Assembly: GCA_964453055.1 (NCBI GenBank)
Contig: CAYVOD010000066.1
Coordinates: forward strand, 1-9,356
Direction of reading: 5' to 3'
Length of the DNA stretch: 9,356 bases
Source of the DNA: UBA2256 sp964453055
Lineage (GTDB): Bacteria; Spirochaetota; Spirochaetia; Treponematales; Rectinemataceae
Shown here: positions 1 through 6,706 of the stretch, in pieces
How the letters are laid out: each line of letters begins with the position of its first letter
Numbering within the stretch: position 1 is the first letter of the stretch
The notes under the pieces: generated by a model
Told to the model about the DNA's origin: nothing
The model's database searches: none
The model's input: only the letters and a program-made list of their open reading frames with translations
Made by a program: the position numbers and the translations under genes

Positions 1-37
1 TTCAGGCAAAATCAAGCTCTATCGGGGATCGTCGTGT

Positions 38-1006
38 ATGAAAAGCGGGGCTAAGGGCCGGGCTAAAGGCCTTTCGCAAAGGCATGGAAAGAGGCTTGGC
101 ATCGGCCTTCTCGCGGTAACGGCCTTGGGCGTCCTGGGGCTCGGAGCTGCCGGATATTTTTTTATACTAAAGGCTAATCCCGAAGGCTCCGCCGCGGGCC
201 GGGCTAAAGCTACCCGGCAAAGGGTGCTGGAAACCTGGAATTCCGGCGACAGGCCAGGAACCCTGGAACTTAGCGATACAGCGCTAGCGCAGTTCCCCTT
301 TGACCCCTTTTATCTCAGCATGCACGGCATCGCCGCCTATTACGTGGCGGCGGACAGCCCCGAGGGGGACGATCGCCAAGTCCTGATCGAAGACGCCCTG
401 TTCAGCCTGCGCAAAGCCCTGGACCAGCAAGGGAAACTCCCGATCCAGGGGCAGGTGGAATATGTATTGGGCAAGATTTATTTTCAGAAGGGCGCCCCTT
501 GGATGGACCTGGCCGTACAACAGCTCGAGCGATCGCTGGAAGACGGTTACGAGGCGAAGGATTCGGAGCAATTCCTCGCCCTCTCTTACGCGGGGATCGG
601 GGATCATGCTTCGGCCGTCCGGCACTTCGAGAAAGCTTTGGCAAAAGAATCCAGCGATATATTGAAGCTTTCCGCGGCGATAAGCTATAAAGAATTAGGC
701 GAGGTGGACAAGACCGTTGAGTATCTCTCTTCGAGCGTTGATTCGGCCTCGGACGGGATATTGGTTCAACGCGCCCGCTTTCTGCTAGGCGAGATCGCTA
801 TGGAAAAAGGCGACTTACCCGAGGCGGAAAAGCTCTACCGGTCTATCGTAGAAACCGACCCTGGTTCAGCCGAGGGCTGGTACCGATTAGGTCTCGTAGC
901 CGAGGCGCTGAAAGACCCTATCGCAGCCCGCGCCGCGTGGCGGAAGACGACGACCATTGACCCGAACCATATCGAGGCGAGAAAGAAGTTAGCCGAACGT
1001 CTATAG
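38..1006 (+). CDS. Membrane-anchored tetratricopeptide-repeat (TPR) protein
   Basis: The 322-residue product starts with a Lys/Arg-rich tail (about 1-19), followed by one hydrophobic helix (about 21-44) with no signal-peptidase or lipobox site that I can see. This is a signal-anchor layout with the C-terminal part outside the cytoplasm. Residues from about 85 to the end are helical pairs of TPR type. The clearest are about 174-206 (ALSYAGIGDHASAVRHFEKA), 243-276 (LLGEIAMEKGDLPEAEKLY) and 279-312 (WYRLGLVAEALKDPIAARAAW, with the typical W/G/Y/A/P pattern). TPRs are protein-binding scaffolds and no catalytic motif is present. The gene ends 9 bases before the likely mreB start, so a role with the Rod complex is inferred from context only. 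The reading frame stays open to the window edge, so the true start could be further upstream. ATG 38 has only a weak GGGG-type ribosome-binding site. Confidence 0.85.
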   Translation: MKSGAKGRAKGLSQRHGKRLGIGLLAVTALGVLGLGAAGYFFILKANPEGSAAGRAKATRQRVLETWNSGDRPGTLELSDTALAQFPFDPFYLSMHGIAAYYVAADSPEGDDRQVLIEDALFSLRKALDQQGKLPIQGQVEYVLGKIYFQKGAPWMDLAVQQLERSLEDGYEAKDSEQFLALSYAGIGDHASAVRHFEKALAKESSDILKLSAAISYKELGEVDKTVEYLSSSVDSASDGILVQRARFLLGEIAMEKGDLPEAEKLYRSIVETDPGSAEGWYRLGLVAEALKDPIAARAAWRKTTTIDPNHIEARKKLAERL

Positions 1007-1011
1007 GGAGG
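1006..1011 (+). promoter_or_regulatory. Ribosome-binding site of mreB
   Basis: GGGAGG overlaps the last base of the TPR gene stop codon (TAG 1004-1006). Two ATG codons follow in tandem at 1013 and 1016. Only one base separates GGAGG from ATG 1013, while four separate it from ATG 1016, which makes 1016 the better start. A third in-frame ATG at 1034 gives a start closer to those of many MreB proteins but has no good site in front of it. Confidence 0.6.
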
Positions 1012-1015
1012 AATG

Positions 1016-2062
1016 ATGGCGAAAAACGGATTCATGAGCAGGTTTTCTCAGGATATAGGCATCGATCTTGGAACGTGCAATACCCTGATCTACATACGTG
1101 GTAAAGGTATTGTTCTGAACGAGCCTTCCGTCGTCGCCGTGGAAAAGGGCACCAACAGGCTCGTCGCCGTGGGAACCGAGGCCAAGGGCATGCTTTCCCG
1201 AACGCCGAGGGACATAATCGCGAAGCGCCCTCTTAGGGACGGGGTCATTGCCGATCCCGACCTTACAGAGAAAATGATCAAATATTTCATCCAGAAGGTC
1301 GCGCCGAAAAACTGGTTCTTCAAGCCCAGAATCGTCATCGGAGTGCCCTCCTGCATCACGAAGGTAGAGGAAAACGCCGTGATCGATTCAGCCTACAAGG
1401 CCGGGGCTAGGTCGGTGAAAGTCATCGCGGAATCGCTGGCCGCGGCTATCGGCGCCGGGATACCCATCGTCGAGCCCGCCGGCCACATGATCTGCGACAT
1501 AGGCGGCGGAACGACAGAAATCTCGGTGATATCCTTGAAGGGCATGGTCGTGACCAGGGCGATACGAGTAGGCGGGGACGAGTTCGACGAAGCGATAATG
1601 CGGCATATAAGGAACGTCCATAACCTGATAATAGGCGACCAGACCGCCGAGCGGCTGAAGATTGAAATCGGGAACGCAAGCCCTGAAAGGACTATCGAAA
1701 AAGTGGAAATCAAGGGCAACGACGCGATTACAGGCCTGCCTCGCCGCTTCGAGGTCGATTCGGTCGAGATACGCGAAGCCTTAATGCCGTCGATATCCCA
1801 GATAGTGGACGAGGTGAAGAAAACCCTGAGTGAAACGCCTCCGGAGCTGGCGGCCGACATAGTCGAACGGGGCATCGTGATGTCCGGTGGCGGAGCCTTG
1901 CTCAAAGGGCTTCCGAAACTTATCGCCAAGGAAACCGGGGTCCCGGTGATCCTCGCCGAAAAGCCCCTAGAATGCGTAGCCATAGGTTCGGGAACCTATT
2001 TCGAAACTATGATGAACAGCAGAGAATCCTCGGACAGCGTCTACGAAAGCCTCAACCTTTAG
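1016..2062 (+). CDS. mreB: Rod shape-determining protein MreB (bacterial actin)
   Basis: MreB is an ATP-dependent actin homologue that forms short filaments under the inner membrane and steers wall elongation. The 348-residue product has full family length. Numbered from ATG 1016, the visible motifs are phosphate-1 DLGTCNTLIY at 17-26, PSCIT at 111-115, IAESLAAAIGAG at about 137-148, phosphate-2 DIGGGTTE at 161-168, the KIEIGNA segment, and the adenosine loop MSGGGALLKGLP near 290. The Glu and Thr that I align with Thermotoga maritima E131 and T158, needed for hydrolysis, are present as E139 and T166. Some flanking residues differ from the usual forms (ANT to CNT, PSG to PSC, EEPM to AESL). 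A start at 1013 adds one Met, and ATG 1034 is a third option. The gene sits between the TPR gene and mreC with gaps of about 10 bases, consistent with cotranscription. Identification is secure. Confidence 0.97.
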   Translation: MAKNGFMSRFSQDIGIDLGTCNTLIYIRGKGIVLNEPSVVAVEKGTNRLVAVGTEAKGMLSRTPRDIIAKRPLRDGVIADPDLTEKMIKYFIQKVAPKNWFFKPRIVIGVPSCITKVEENAVIDSAYKAGARSVKVIAESLAAAIGAGIPIVEPAGHMICDIGGGTTEISVISLKGMVVTRAIRVGGDEFDEAIMRHIRNVHNLIIGDQTAERLKIEIGNASPERTIEKVEIKGNDAITGLPRRFEVDSVEIREALMPSISQIVDEVKKTLSETPPELAADIVERGIVMSGGGALLKGLPKLIAKETGVPVILAEKPLECVAIGSGTYFETMMNSRESSDSVYESLNL

Positions 2063-2075
2063 CGGGTAGGCGCCG

Positions 2076-2978
2076 ATGCCGCAAAAAAAGCGGGGAGGAA
2101 GGTTTATCGCCGCCCAGGGAATTCCCCTGCTTCTCGTTCTGTTAAGTCTCGTGCTCGTCTCTGTCTCCACCAAGACGATGCAAAGCCTTCCGCGGGCGGT
2201 ATTCACCGGCATCAGCGGGGGAACGCAAAAGCTCTTCTTCGGCGTCTCAAGCTTCATCCAGAGGACCATCTTTTCCATCCGGGAGCTTAGCCGCTTGCGG
2301 GAGGAATACGAGACCTTAGTCGCGAAGCTGGCAGGATTCGAAAATCTTGAACGAGATTATGTGGACACGCTTGCGGAAAACGAGCGCCTCAAGGAGCAGC
2401 TCGTTTTTTTCGAAAGCGTATCCTCCATCAAGGCCGCCGCCAGGATTATCGCTAAGGATCCCGGCAATATTTATTCAAGCTGCGTCATCGACAAGGGAAG
2501 CGGAGCGGGGGTTGAGGTGAACATGGCCGTAGCCGCCTTCCAGAACGGAATCGAAGGATTGGCGGGGAAGATCGTGGAAACCCGCAAGGGCTCTAGCGTC
2601 GTAGTGCCGATCTACGATGGACGGCTGTACGCCGCGGCGAGGCTGTCGCGTACCAGGGTCGAAGGCCTGGTCAACGGACAGGGCAACCCGGACGAGCCCC
2701 TGCTGATGAATTACGTATCGATGTTGAACGCCCAGGATATCCAGGTGGGGGACATGGTGGTGACAAGCGGGTTGGATTCTATATATCCGCCGGATATAGC
2801 CATCGGTCGGGTCAAGGAAATCCGAACGCCGAAATACGGAAGTTCCTCCCTGATCCTCCTGGAACCAGCCCTCGATTTCTCCAAAATCGAATACCTGTTC
2901 ATTCTCGACAAGACCGAAGGCCAGGCTTCCGACTCCTCCAGCGTGGAAAGCGAGCAGAATCTAGGGGGCGGATCATGA
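2076..2978 (+). CDS. mreC: Rod shape-determining protein MreC
   Basis: MreC is a bitopic inner-membrane protein that links MreB and MreD in the membrane to PBP2 in the periplasm and helps activate PBP2-RodA. The 300-residue product shows the expected order: a short basic cytoplasmic tail (1-9), one membrane helix (about 13-31), a helical coiled coil (about 65-115, rich in Glu, Leu and Arg, containing LREEYETLVAKLAGFENLER), then a beta-rich domain (about 118-280). That domain contains VIDKGSGAGVEVNMAV, the VVVPIYDG segment, and GDMVVTSGLDSIYPPDIAIG, a family signature. The last 20 residues are a Ser/Glu/Gly-rich tail. The start at 2076 is 13 bases after mreB, with a weak AGG-type site (GTAGG) about 5 bases upstream. 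The stop overlaps the mreD start as ATGA, suggesting translational coupling. There is an A7 run at codons 3-5, but the frame is intact. Confidence 0.95.
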   Translation: MPQKKRGGRFIAAQGIPLLLVLLSLVLVSVSTKTMQSLPRAVFTGISGGTQKLFFGVSSFIQRTIFSIRELSRLREEYETLVAKLAGFENLERDYVDTLAENERLKEQLVFFESVSSIKAAARIIAKDPGNIYSSCVIDKGSGAGVEVNMAVAAFQNGIEGLAGKIVETRKGSSVVVPIYDGRLYAAARLSRTRVEGLVNGQGNPDEPLLMNYVSMLNAQDIQVGDMVVTSGLDSIYPPDIAIGRVKEIRTPKYGSSSLILLEPALDFSKIEYLFILDKTEGQASDSSSVESEQNLGGGS

Positions 2979-3484
2979 CTGTCAGCGTCCTGGCCTCCAC
3001 CGCGATCGGCGCGCTGCTCCTGTTCATACAGTCTACCTGGTTGAGAAATGGCCTGTTTTGGGGCGTGATTCCCGACCTGGCCTTTTTGCTCATACTCTGG
3101 GTAGCCTATAACAACAAGGGCTTCGAGGGCGTCATCGTAGCCTTCCTTTGCGGGCTGGTCTCGGACCTGCTCTCCTCGGCGCCATTAGGCTATTCTTCCT
3201 TCCTCTACATAGCGCCCGCATACGCGATTTCCTTTCTCAGAAAAGTCATCGACCTGGACAAGCTGATACTGCCGGTCATACTCGGTTTTTCCTGTACACT
3301 GCTCAAGGGAATCGCCAGCCTGCTTCTCGCCCTCGTTTTCGGATCCGATCTTGTGGATGCGTATTCCTTTGCCGATCTTCGCTTTTGGATGGAGGCCGTG
3401 CTCAACGGAGCGATGGCTGCGCCCCTATTCTTTCTGTTCAGAAAGTTGAAGTATCTGTTGGTGACAAGGAAGCCTAGCGAATGA
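2975..3484 (+). CDS. mreD: Rod shape-determining protein MreD
   Basis: MreD is a small polytopic inner-membrane partner of MreC in the Rod complex. The 169-residue product has the normal family size and is mostly hydrophobic, with about five likely membrane segments (near residues 3-22, 27-45, 48-68, 72-90 and 100-125, then 138-158). Its central stretch, VAFLCGLVSDLLSSAPLGYS, matches the conserved MreD pattern of a Gly/Leu/Asp segment followed by a Gly. It ends with a short basic tail (RKLKYLLVTRKPSE). The ATG overlaps the mreC stop (ATGA, 2975-2978), with a G-rich ribosome-binding site (AGGGGG, about 2963-2968) inside mreC. The stop is in turn overlapped by the ATG of a 17-codon ORF. Sequence conservation in MreD is low, so the call rests on motif, size, hydrophobicity and position together. 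Confidence 0.93.
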   Translation: MTVSVLASTAIGALLLFIQSTWLRNGLFWGVIPDLAFLLILWVAYNNKGFEGVIVAFLCGLVSDLLSSAPLGYSSFLYIAPAYAISFLRKVIDLDKLILPVILGFSCTLLKGIASLLLALVFGSDLVDAYSFADLRFWMEAVLNGAMAAPLFFLFRKLKYLLVTRKPSE

Positions 3485-3534
3485 AAAGAAAAAGAATCGA
3501 ATGGCTTCACGCTCGCGTAAGGGGCTATCGGTAA
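3481..3534 (+). other. Possible 17-codon ORF bridging mreD and mrdA
   Basis: An ATG overlaps the mreD stop (ATGA, 3481-3484) and opens a frame of 17 codons (MKRKRIEWLHARVRGYR). Its TAA stop overlaps an in-frame ATG of mrdA as TAATG (3532-3536). The peptide is very basic. It may be a translational relay between the two genes, or it may be chance. It resembles no protein family that I know. Confidence 0.25.
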
Positions 3535-5390
3535 TGGGTTTCTCCGGGGACGGCAAGGCGAGAATTATAGTACTGAAAGCGCTGGTGTTCGCTTTAGGGA
3601 TACTGTACGCCCTGCGATTGTTCAACCTGCAAATAGTCCGGGGCGAGGAATTCGAGGCGAAAGCGAATAGATACGCCATCCAATCGGTGAAGATACCCGC
3701 CGCGAGGGGAGAGGTTTACGATAGAACGAATACCGTGCCCTTCGTTACCAACGACGAAGCCTTTTCCGTGGAGATCATCCCGGCTGAGCTTCCCGCCGAC
3801 AGGCGAGGGCAGGTATTCGAGAAACTCGCCGAAATCCTGGACCTCAAGCTGACGGAAATTCAGAGGAAAATCCCCGCCTCCTACTACCATCTCTATCAGC
3901 GAATCGCCGTCAGCAGCTCCGCCTCCTACTTGGCCATCACAAAGATCGCCGAGCACAAGGAAGAATTCCCAGGGGTCTATTGGAACTCGAGGCCGATCCG
4001 CAGGTATATCGATATCGGTTCGCTCTCCCACGTGATCGGGTATGTGGGCGAGATAGGCAGGGACGAATACAAGCTGCTCTACAACAAGGGCTACGCTTCT
4101 GACGATGTCATCGGCAAAACGGGGTTGGAAAAGTTTTACGACAGCACGCTGAAAGGGCAGGACGGATTCTTGCGGAAAACCGTGGACGTAAAAGGGAAAG
4201 ACCTCGCCGGCGAGACCGATAGCCTGGAAGCCCCCGTCCCGGGGAAGAAGCTCGTGCTCACCATCGACGCCGCCATGCAGAAAACCGCCGAGAAAGCCTT
4301 GGGCAACCGGATGGGATCGGTTATTGTGCTGAAACCTAATACCGGCGAAATCCTGGCGATGGTTTCCTACCCTTGGTACGATCCATCCATTTTCGTATCC
4401 TCCAACTCGGGTGAAGAGTACCTAAAGCTTCTCAACGATCCGAACAAGCCACTTCTCAACAGGGCGATCCAGTCCTCCTATCCTCCGGCTTCGACCTTCA
4501 AGACAGTATTGAGCACGGCGATACTCGAGGAGAAGGCCCTATCCCCCAGCGCGACCATCACATGTCGGGGCTCAATCGAGTACGGCGGCAGAACGTGGAA
4601 CTGCTGGGTGCACAGTCCCGGGCACGGCCCGGTGGATCTGCAGGAGGCCCTTGCCCAATCATGCGATATTTATTACTGGACCACGGGGCGAGACAATCTG
4701 GGCGTGGAAAAAATTATCAGCTACGCCGGCGATTACGGGTATGGCAAGCTCACTGGGATAGATTTGCCCGGGGAAAACGCCGGCTTCATACCGACGCCGC
4801 GATGGAAGGAAGAAAGTTATCGTGAACGATGGAATCCCGGCGACACGATGAATATTTCGATCGGACAGGGTTACCTCCTCGCCACGCCTATCCAGGTGGC
4901 CAATATGATCGCGATGGTGGTGAACGACGGCGTCGCTTACAAGCCCCACCTGGTCAAAGAAATAAGGGACGGCGAAACCGGCGCCCTGATCCAGTCGACG
5001 CAGCCCGAGCTGCTTATCGATTCTTCCATAAGCACATCTACATTCAAGGCGCTCAGGGAAGATCTTAGGAGCGTAATCTCGGAGGGTTCCGCGAGGGTAC
5101 CGGTATCCACCAAGGCGGTTCTCGTGGCGGGCAAGACTGGAACGGCGGAAATCGGGCTAAAGGACCGCTGGCATTCCTGGTTCGCCGCCTTCGGACCTTA
5201 TGGCGCCAAGCCCGAGGAGCAGGTCGTCGTAGTCACCATGGTCGAGGCGAGCAATCCTTGGGAATGGTGGGCTCCCTACGCGTCCAACCTGATCTTCCAA
5301 TCCATCTTCGCAGGACAGGACGCCGATTCCGCCGCCAGGGCGATCGGCCTCGCGCTGGACGGGCAGCACCTGCGGGGGAGGGCGGAATGA
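3501..5390 (+). CDS. mrdA: Penicillin-binding protein 2 (peptidoglycan DD-transpeptidase)
   Basis: PBP2 is the class B transpeptidase that cross-links glycan strands made by RodA during elongation. From ATG 3501 it is 629 residues, close to the usual 600-650. It has a cytoplasmic tail, one membrane anchor (about 22-41), the pedestal/dimerisation domain with RGEVYDR at 69-75, and the transpeptidase domain from about 255. Catalytic motifs are all present: S331-T-F-K334 (nucleophile Ser331), S387-C-D (the SxD form common in PBP2), and K545-T-G-T. The PBP2 signatures NISIGQGYLLATPIQVANM and IDLPGE are also seen. An alternative start at ATG 3534 gives 618 residues. It has a better ribosome-binding site (TAAGGGG, 3518-3524) than 3501, which has none, so the first 11 residues are uncertain. 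The stop overlaps rodA as ATGA. Function is secure and the exact start is not. Confidence 0.96.
   Translation: MASRSRKGLSVMGFSGDGKARIIVLKALVFALGILYALRLFNLQIVRGEEFEAKANRYAIQSVKIPAARGEVYDRTNTVPFVTNDEAFSVEIIPAELPADRRGQVFEKLAEILDLKLTEIQRKIPASYYHLYQRIAVSSSASYLAITKIAEHKEEFPGVYWNSRPIRRYIDIGSLSHVIGYVGEIGRDEYKLLYNKGYASDDVIGKTGLEKFYDSTLKGQDGFLRKTVDVKGKDLAGETDSLEAPVPGKKLVLTIDAAMQKTAEKALGNRMGSVIVLKPNTGEILAMVSYPWYDPSIFVSSNSGEEYLKLLNDPNKPLLNRAIQSSYPPASTFKTVLSTAILEEKALSPSATITCRGSIEYGGRTWNCWVHSPGHGPVDLQEALAQSCDIYYWTTGRDNLGVEKIISYAGDYGYGKLTGIDLPGENAGFIPTPRWKEESYRERWNPGDTMNISIGQGYLLATPIQVANMIAMVVNDGVAYKPHLVKEIRDGETGALIQSTQPELLIDSSISTSTFKALREDLRSVISEGSARVPVSTKAVLVAGKTGTAEIGLKDRWHSWFAAFGPYGAKPEEQVVVVTMVEASNPWEWWAPYASNLIFQSIFAGQDADSAARAIGLALDGQHLRGRAE
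3518..3524 (+). promoter_or_regulatory. Candidate ribosome-binding site for an internal mrdA start
   Basis: TAAGGGG lies about 9-11 bases before the in-frame ATG at 3534. The ATG at 3501 has only AAAGAATCGA before it, with no recognisable Shine-Dalgarno core. This favours 3534 as a real or additional start of PBP2, or initiation at 3501 that depends on coupling to mreD. Confidence 0.4.
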
Positions 5391-6706
5391 GGCATTTCCA
5401 GCTGCCCAAGTTCATTTCGGACCTGGATTATTTGATATTGGTCCTTGCCCTTCTGCTTACCGCCTTTGGAATCGCATCGATTTATTCAGCGGGGATCGAT
5501 TCGGAAGGAATATTATTCTCCAGTGAATACAGCAAGCAGATCATCTGGGCAGCCTCGGGCTTCGTGATCATGATCGCCGCGATGGCCTTGGATATTTCCA
5601 GGCTCAAAGACTATACCGTATTCGCCTATTTGGCCGTTATTCTTCTGCTCATATACACGAGATTCGCCGGAAGGATAGTGAACGGCGCCCGCTCCTGGAT
5701 CGGCGTAGGCGATTACGGAATTCAGCCGGCGGAATTCGCGAAGATTATCACCATACTATTCCTGGCCCGGTACCTGGACTCCTCGGAACAGTCCAGCAGC
5801 TTCAAGCGTCTTGTCGCCAGCTCGATAATTATAGGCATTCCCGTGCTCCTGATCCTGTCTCAACCAGACTTCGGCTCGGCGCTGGTCTTTTTCCCCATAC
5901 TCATCGTCATGCTTCATATCGGCGGCATCGACAAGCGATACATTCTATTCATCCTGCTATCCATCGGTTTTACATTCCTGTTTCTCATGCTTCCCCTGGC
6001 CGGAAAATACTTTTTCCCCGGCGGAAACGTGCTTGACCTCTTTTTTCAGAGTCCGGGATACGTCCTCATGGTCAGCGGGCTTTTCTTCGTCGCCCTTGCG
6101 CTCTCGCTCTGGGGCTGGCTGGTCTTTAAAAAACAATATTATTTCTGGCTCAGCTACGCTTTCTCGGTACTCGACCTGTCCGTGGTCCTGGCCTTTGCCG
6201 GCCACAAGGTGCTGAAGGAATACCAGATAATGCGCCTTATGGTTTTTCTCAATCCTAACGTCGATCCCCAGGGAGCGGGCTGGAATATCATCCAATCTGT
6301 CACGGCCATCGGCTCGGGAGGCTTGGCGGGAAAGGGCTTTCTCCAGGGGACCCAGAGCCATGCCCGTTTCATTCCCCAGCAGAGCACGGATTTCATATTT
6401 TCGATAATAGCCGAGGAATGGGGATTCCTCGGAAGCCTCTTGCTGATAGTCCTTTTCTGCCTTCTCCTCTATCGCATGCTCGGATTGGTTTCCAGCACCA
6501 AGGACAGATATTCTTCCCTGGCCTGCGGAGGCTTTTTCGGTATGTTCTTTTTCCATTTCATGATAAACGTGGGAATGGCCATCGGCATCATGCCCATTAC
6601 CGGAATTCCGCTCTATTTCATATCCTACGGAGGATCATCGCTCTGGGCCGCGTTCATGGCGATAGGGTTTCTCCTGGGAATTTCATCTCGAAGGTATAGA
6701 ATGTGA
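5387..6706 (+). CDS. rodA: RodA, SEDS-family peptidoglycan glycosyltransferase
   Basis: RodA is the polytopic inner-membrane polymerase that joins lipid II into glycan strands, working as a pair with PBP2, which is encoded immediately upstream. SEDS signatures are clear: Q113-P-A-E-F-A-K119 (usual QPSEFAK), SQPDFGSAL, NPNVDPQGAGWNIIQS, GSGGLAGKGFLQGTQS, TDFIFSIIAEEWGFLG (D335 in TDF), and the C-terminal YGGSSLWAAFMAIGFLLGI. The ATG at 5387 overlaps the mrdA stop (ATGA). An in-frame ATG at 5258 lies inside mrdA and would add 43 hydrophilic residues foreign to the family, so it was not used. At 439 residues the protein is about 70 longer than typical RodA (about 370). The excess lies at about 207-274 and looks like two extra membrane helices, giving about 12 in place of 10. 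FtsW is excluded by the neighbours and the RodA-type motifs. Confidence 0.96.
   Translation: MRHFQLPKFISDLDYLILVLALLLTAFGIASIYSAGIDSEGILFSSEYSKQIIWAASGFVIMIAAMALDISRLKDYTVFAYLAVILLLIYTRFAGRIVNGARSWIGVGDYGIQPAEFAKIITILFLARYLDSSEQSSSFKRLVASSIIIGIPVLLILSQPDFGSALVFFPILIVMLHIGGIDKRYILFILLSIGFTFLFLMLPLAGKYFFPGGNVLDLFFQSPGYVLMVSGLFFVALALSLWGWLVFKKQYYFWLSYAFSVLDLSVVLAFAGHKVLKEYQIMRLMVFLNPNVDPQGAGWNIIQSVTAIGSGGLAGKGFLQGTQSHARFIPQQSTDFIFSIIAEEWGFLGSLLLIVLFCLLLYRMLGLVSSTKDRYSSLACGGFFGMFFFHFMINVGMAIGIMPITGIPLYFISYGGSSLWAAFMAIGFLLGISSRRYRM

Noticed and set aside
638..663. TTGGCA...TATATT promoter-like boxes upstream of mreB inside the TPR gene
   Set aside because: The spacer is only 14 bases, too short for a normal sigma70 promoter, and the boxes are within coding sequence.
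1393..1983. Minus-strand open frame (196 codons) opposite mreB
   Set aside because: It is antisense to a conserved gene, with Ser/Thr/Pro/Ile-rich composition typical of a shadow frame and no ribosome-binding site or domain.
2083..2089. A7 run at codons 3-5 of mreC as a possible phase-variation tract
   Set aside because: The run is short, ordinary Lys codons explain it, and the frame is intact. mreC is normally essential for rod growth, so switching is unlikely.
5258..5386. An earlier in-frame ATG that would extend rodA by 43 residues
   Set aside because: The extension lies within mrdA coding sequence, is Arg/Gly-rich and unlike RodA, and the ATG at 5387 has the ATGA overlap typical of this operon.
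5957..6556. Long minus-strand open frame (199 codons) opposite rodA
   Set aside because: It lies antisense to a well-identified gene, is polar and low in family signals, and reflects codon bias of the hydrophobic plus-strand gene.
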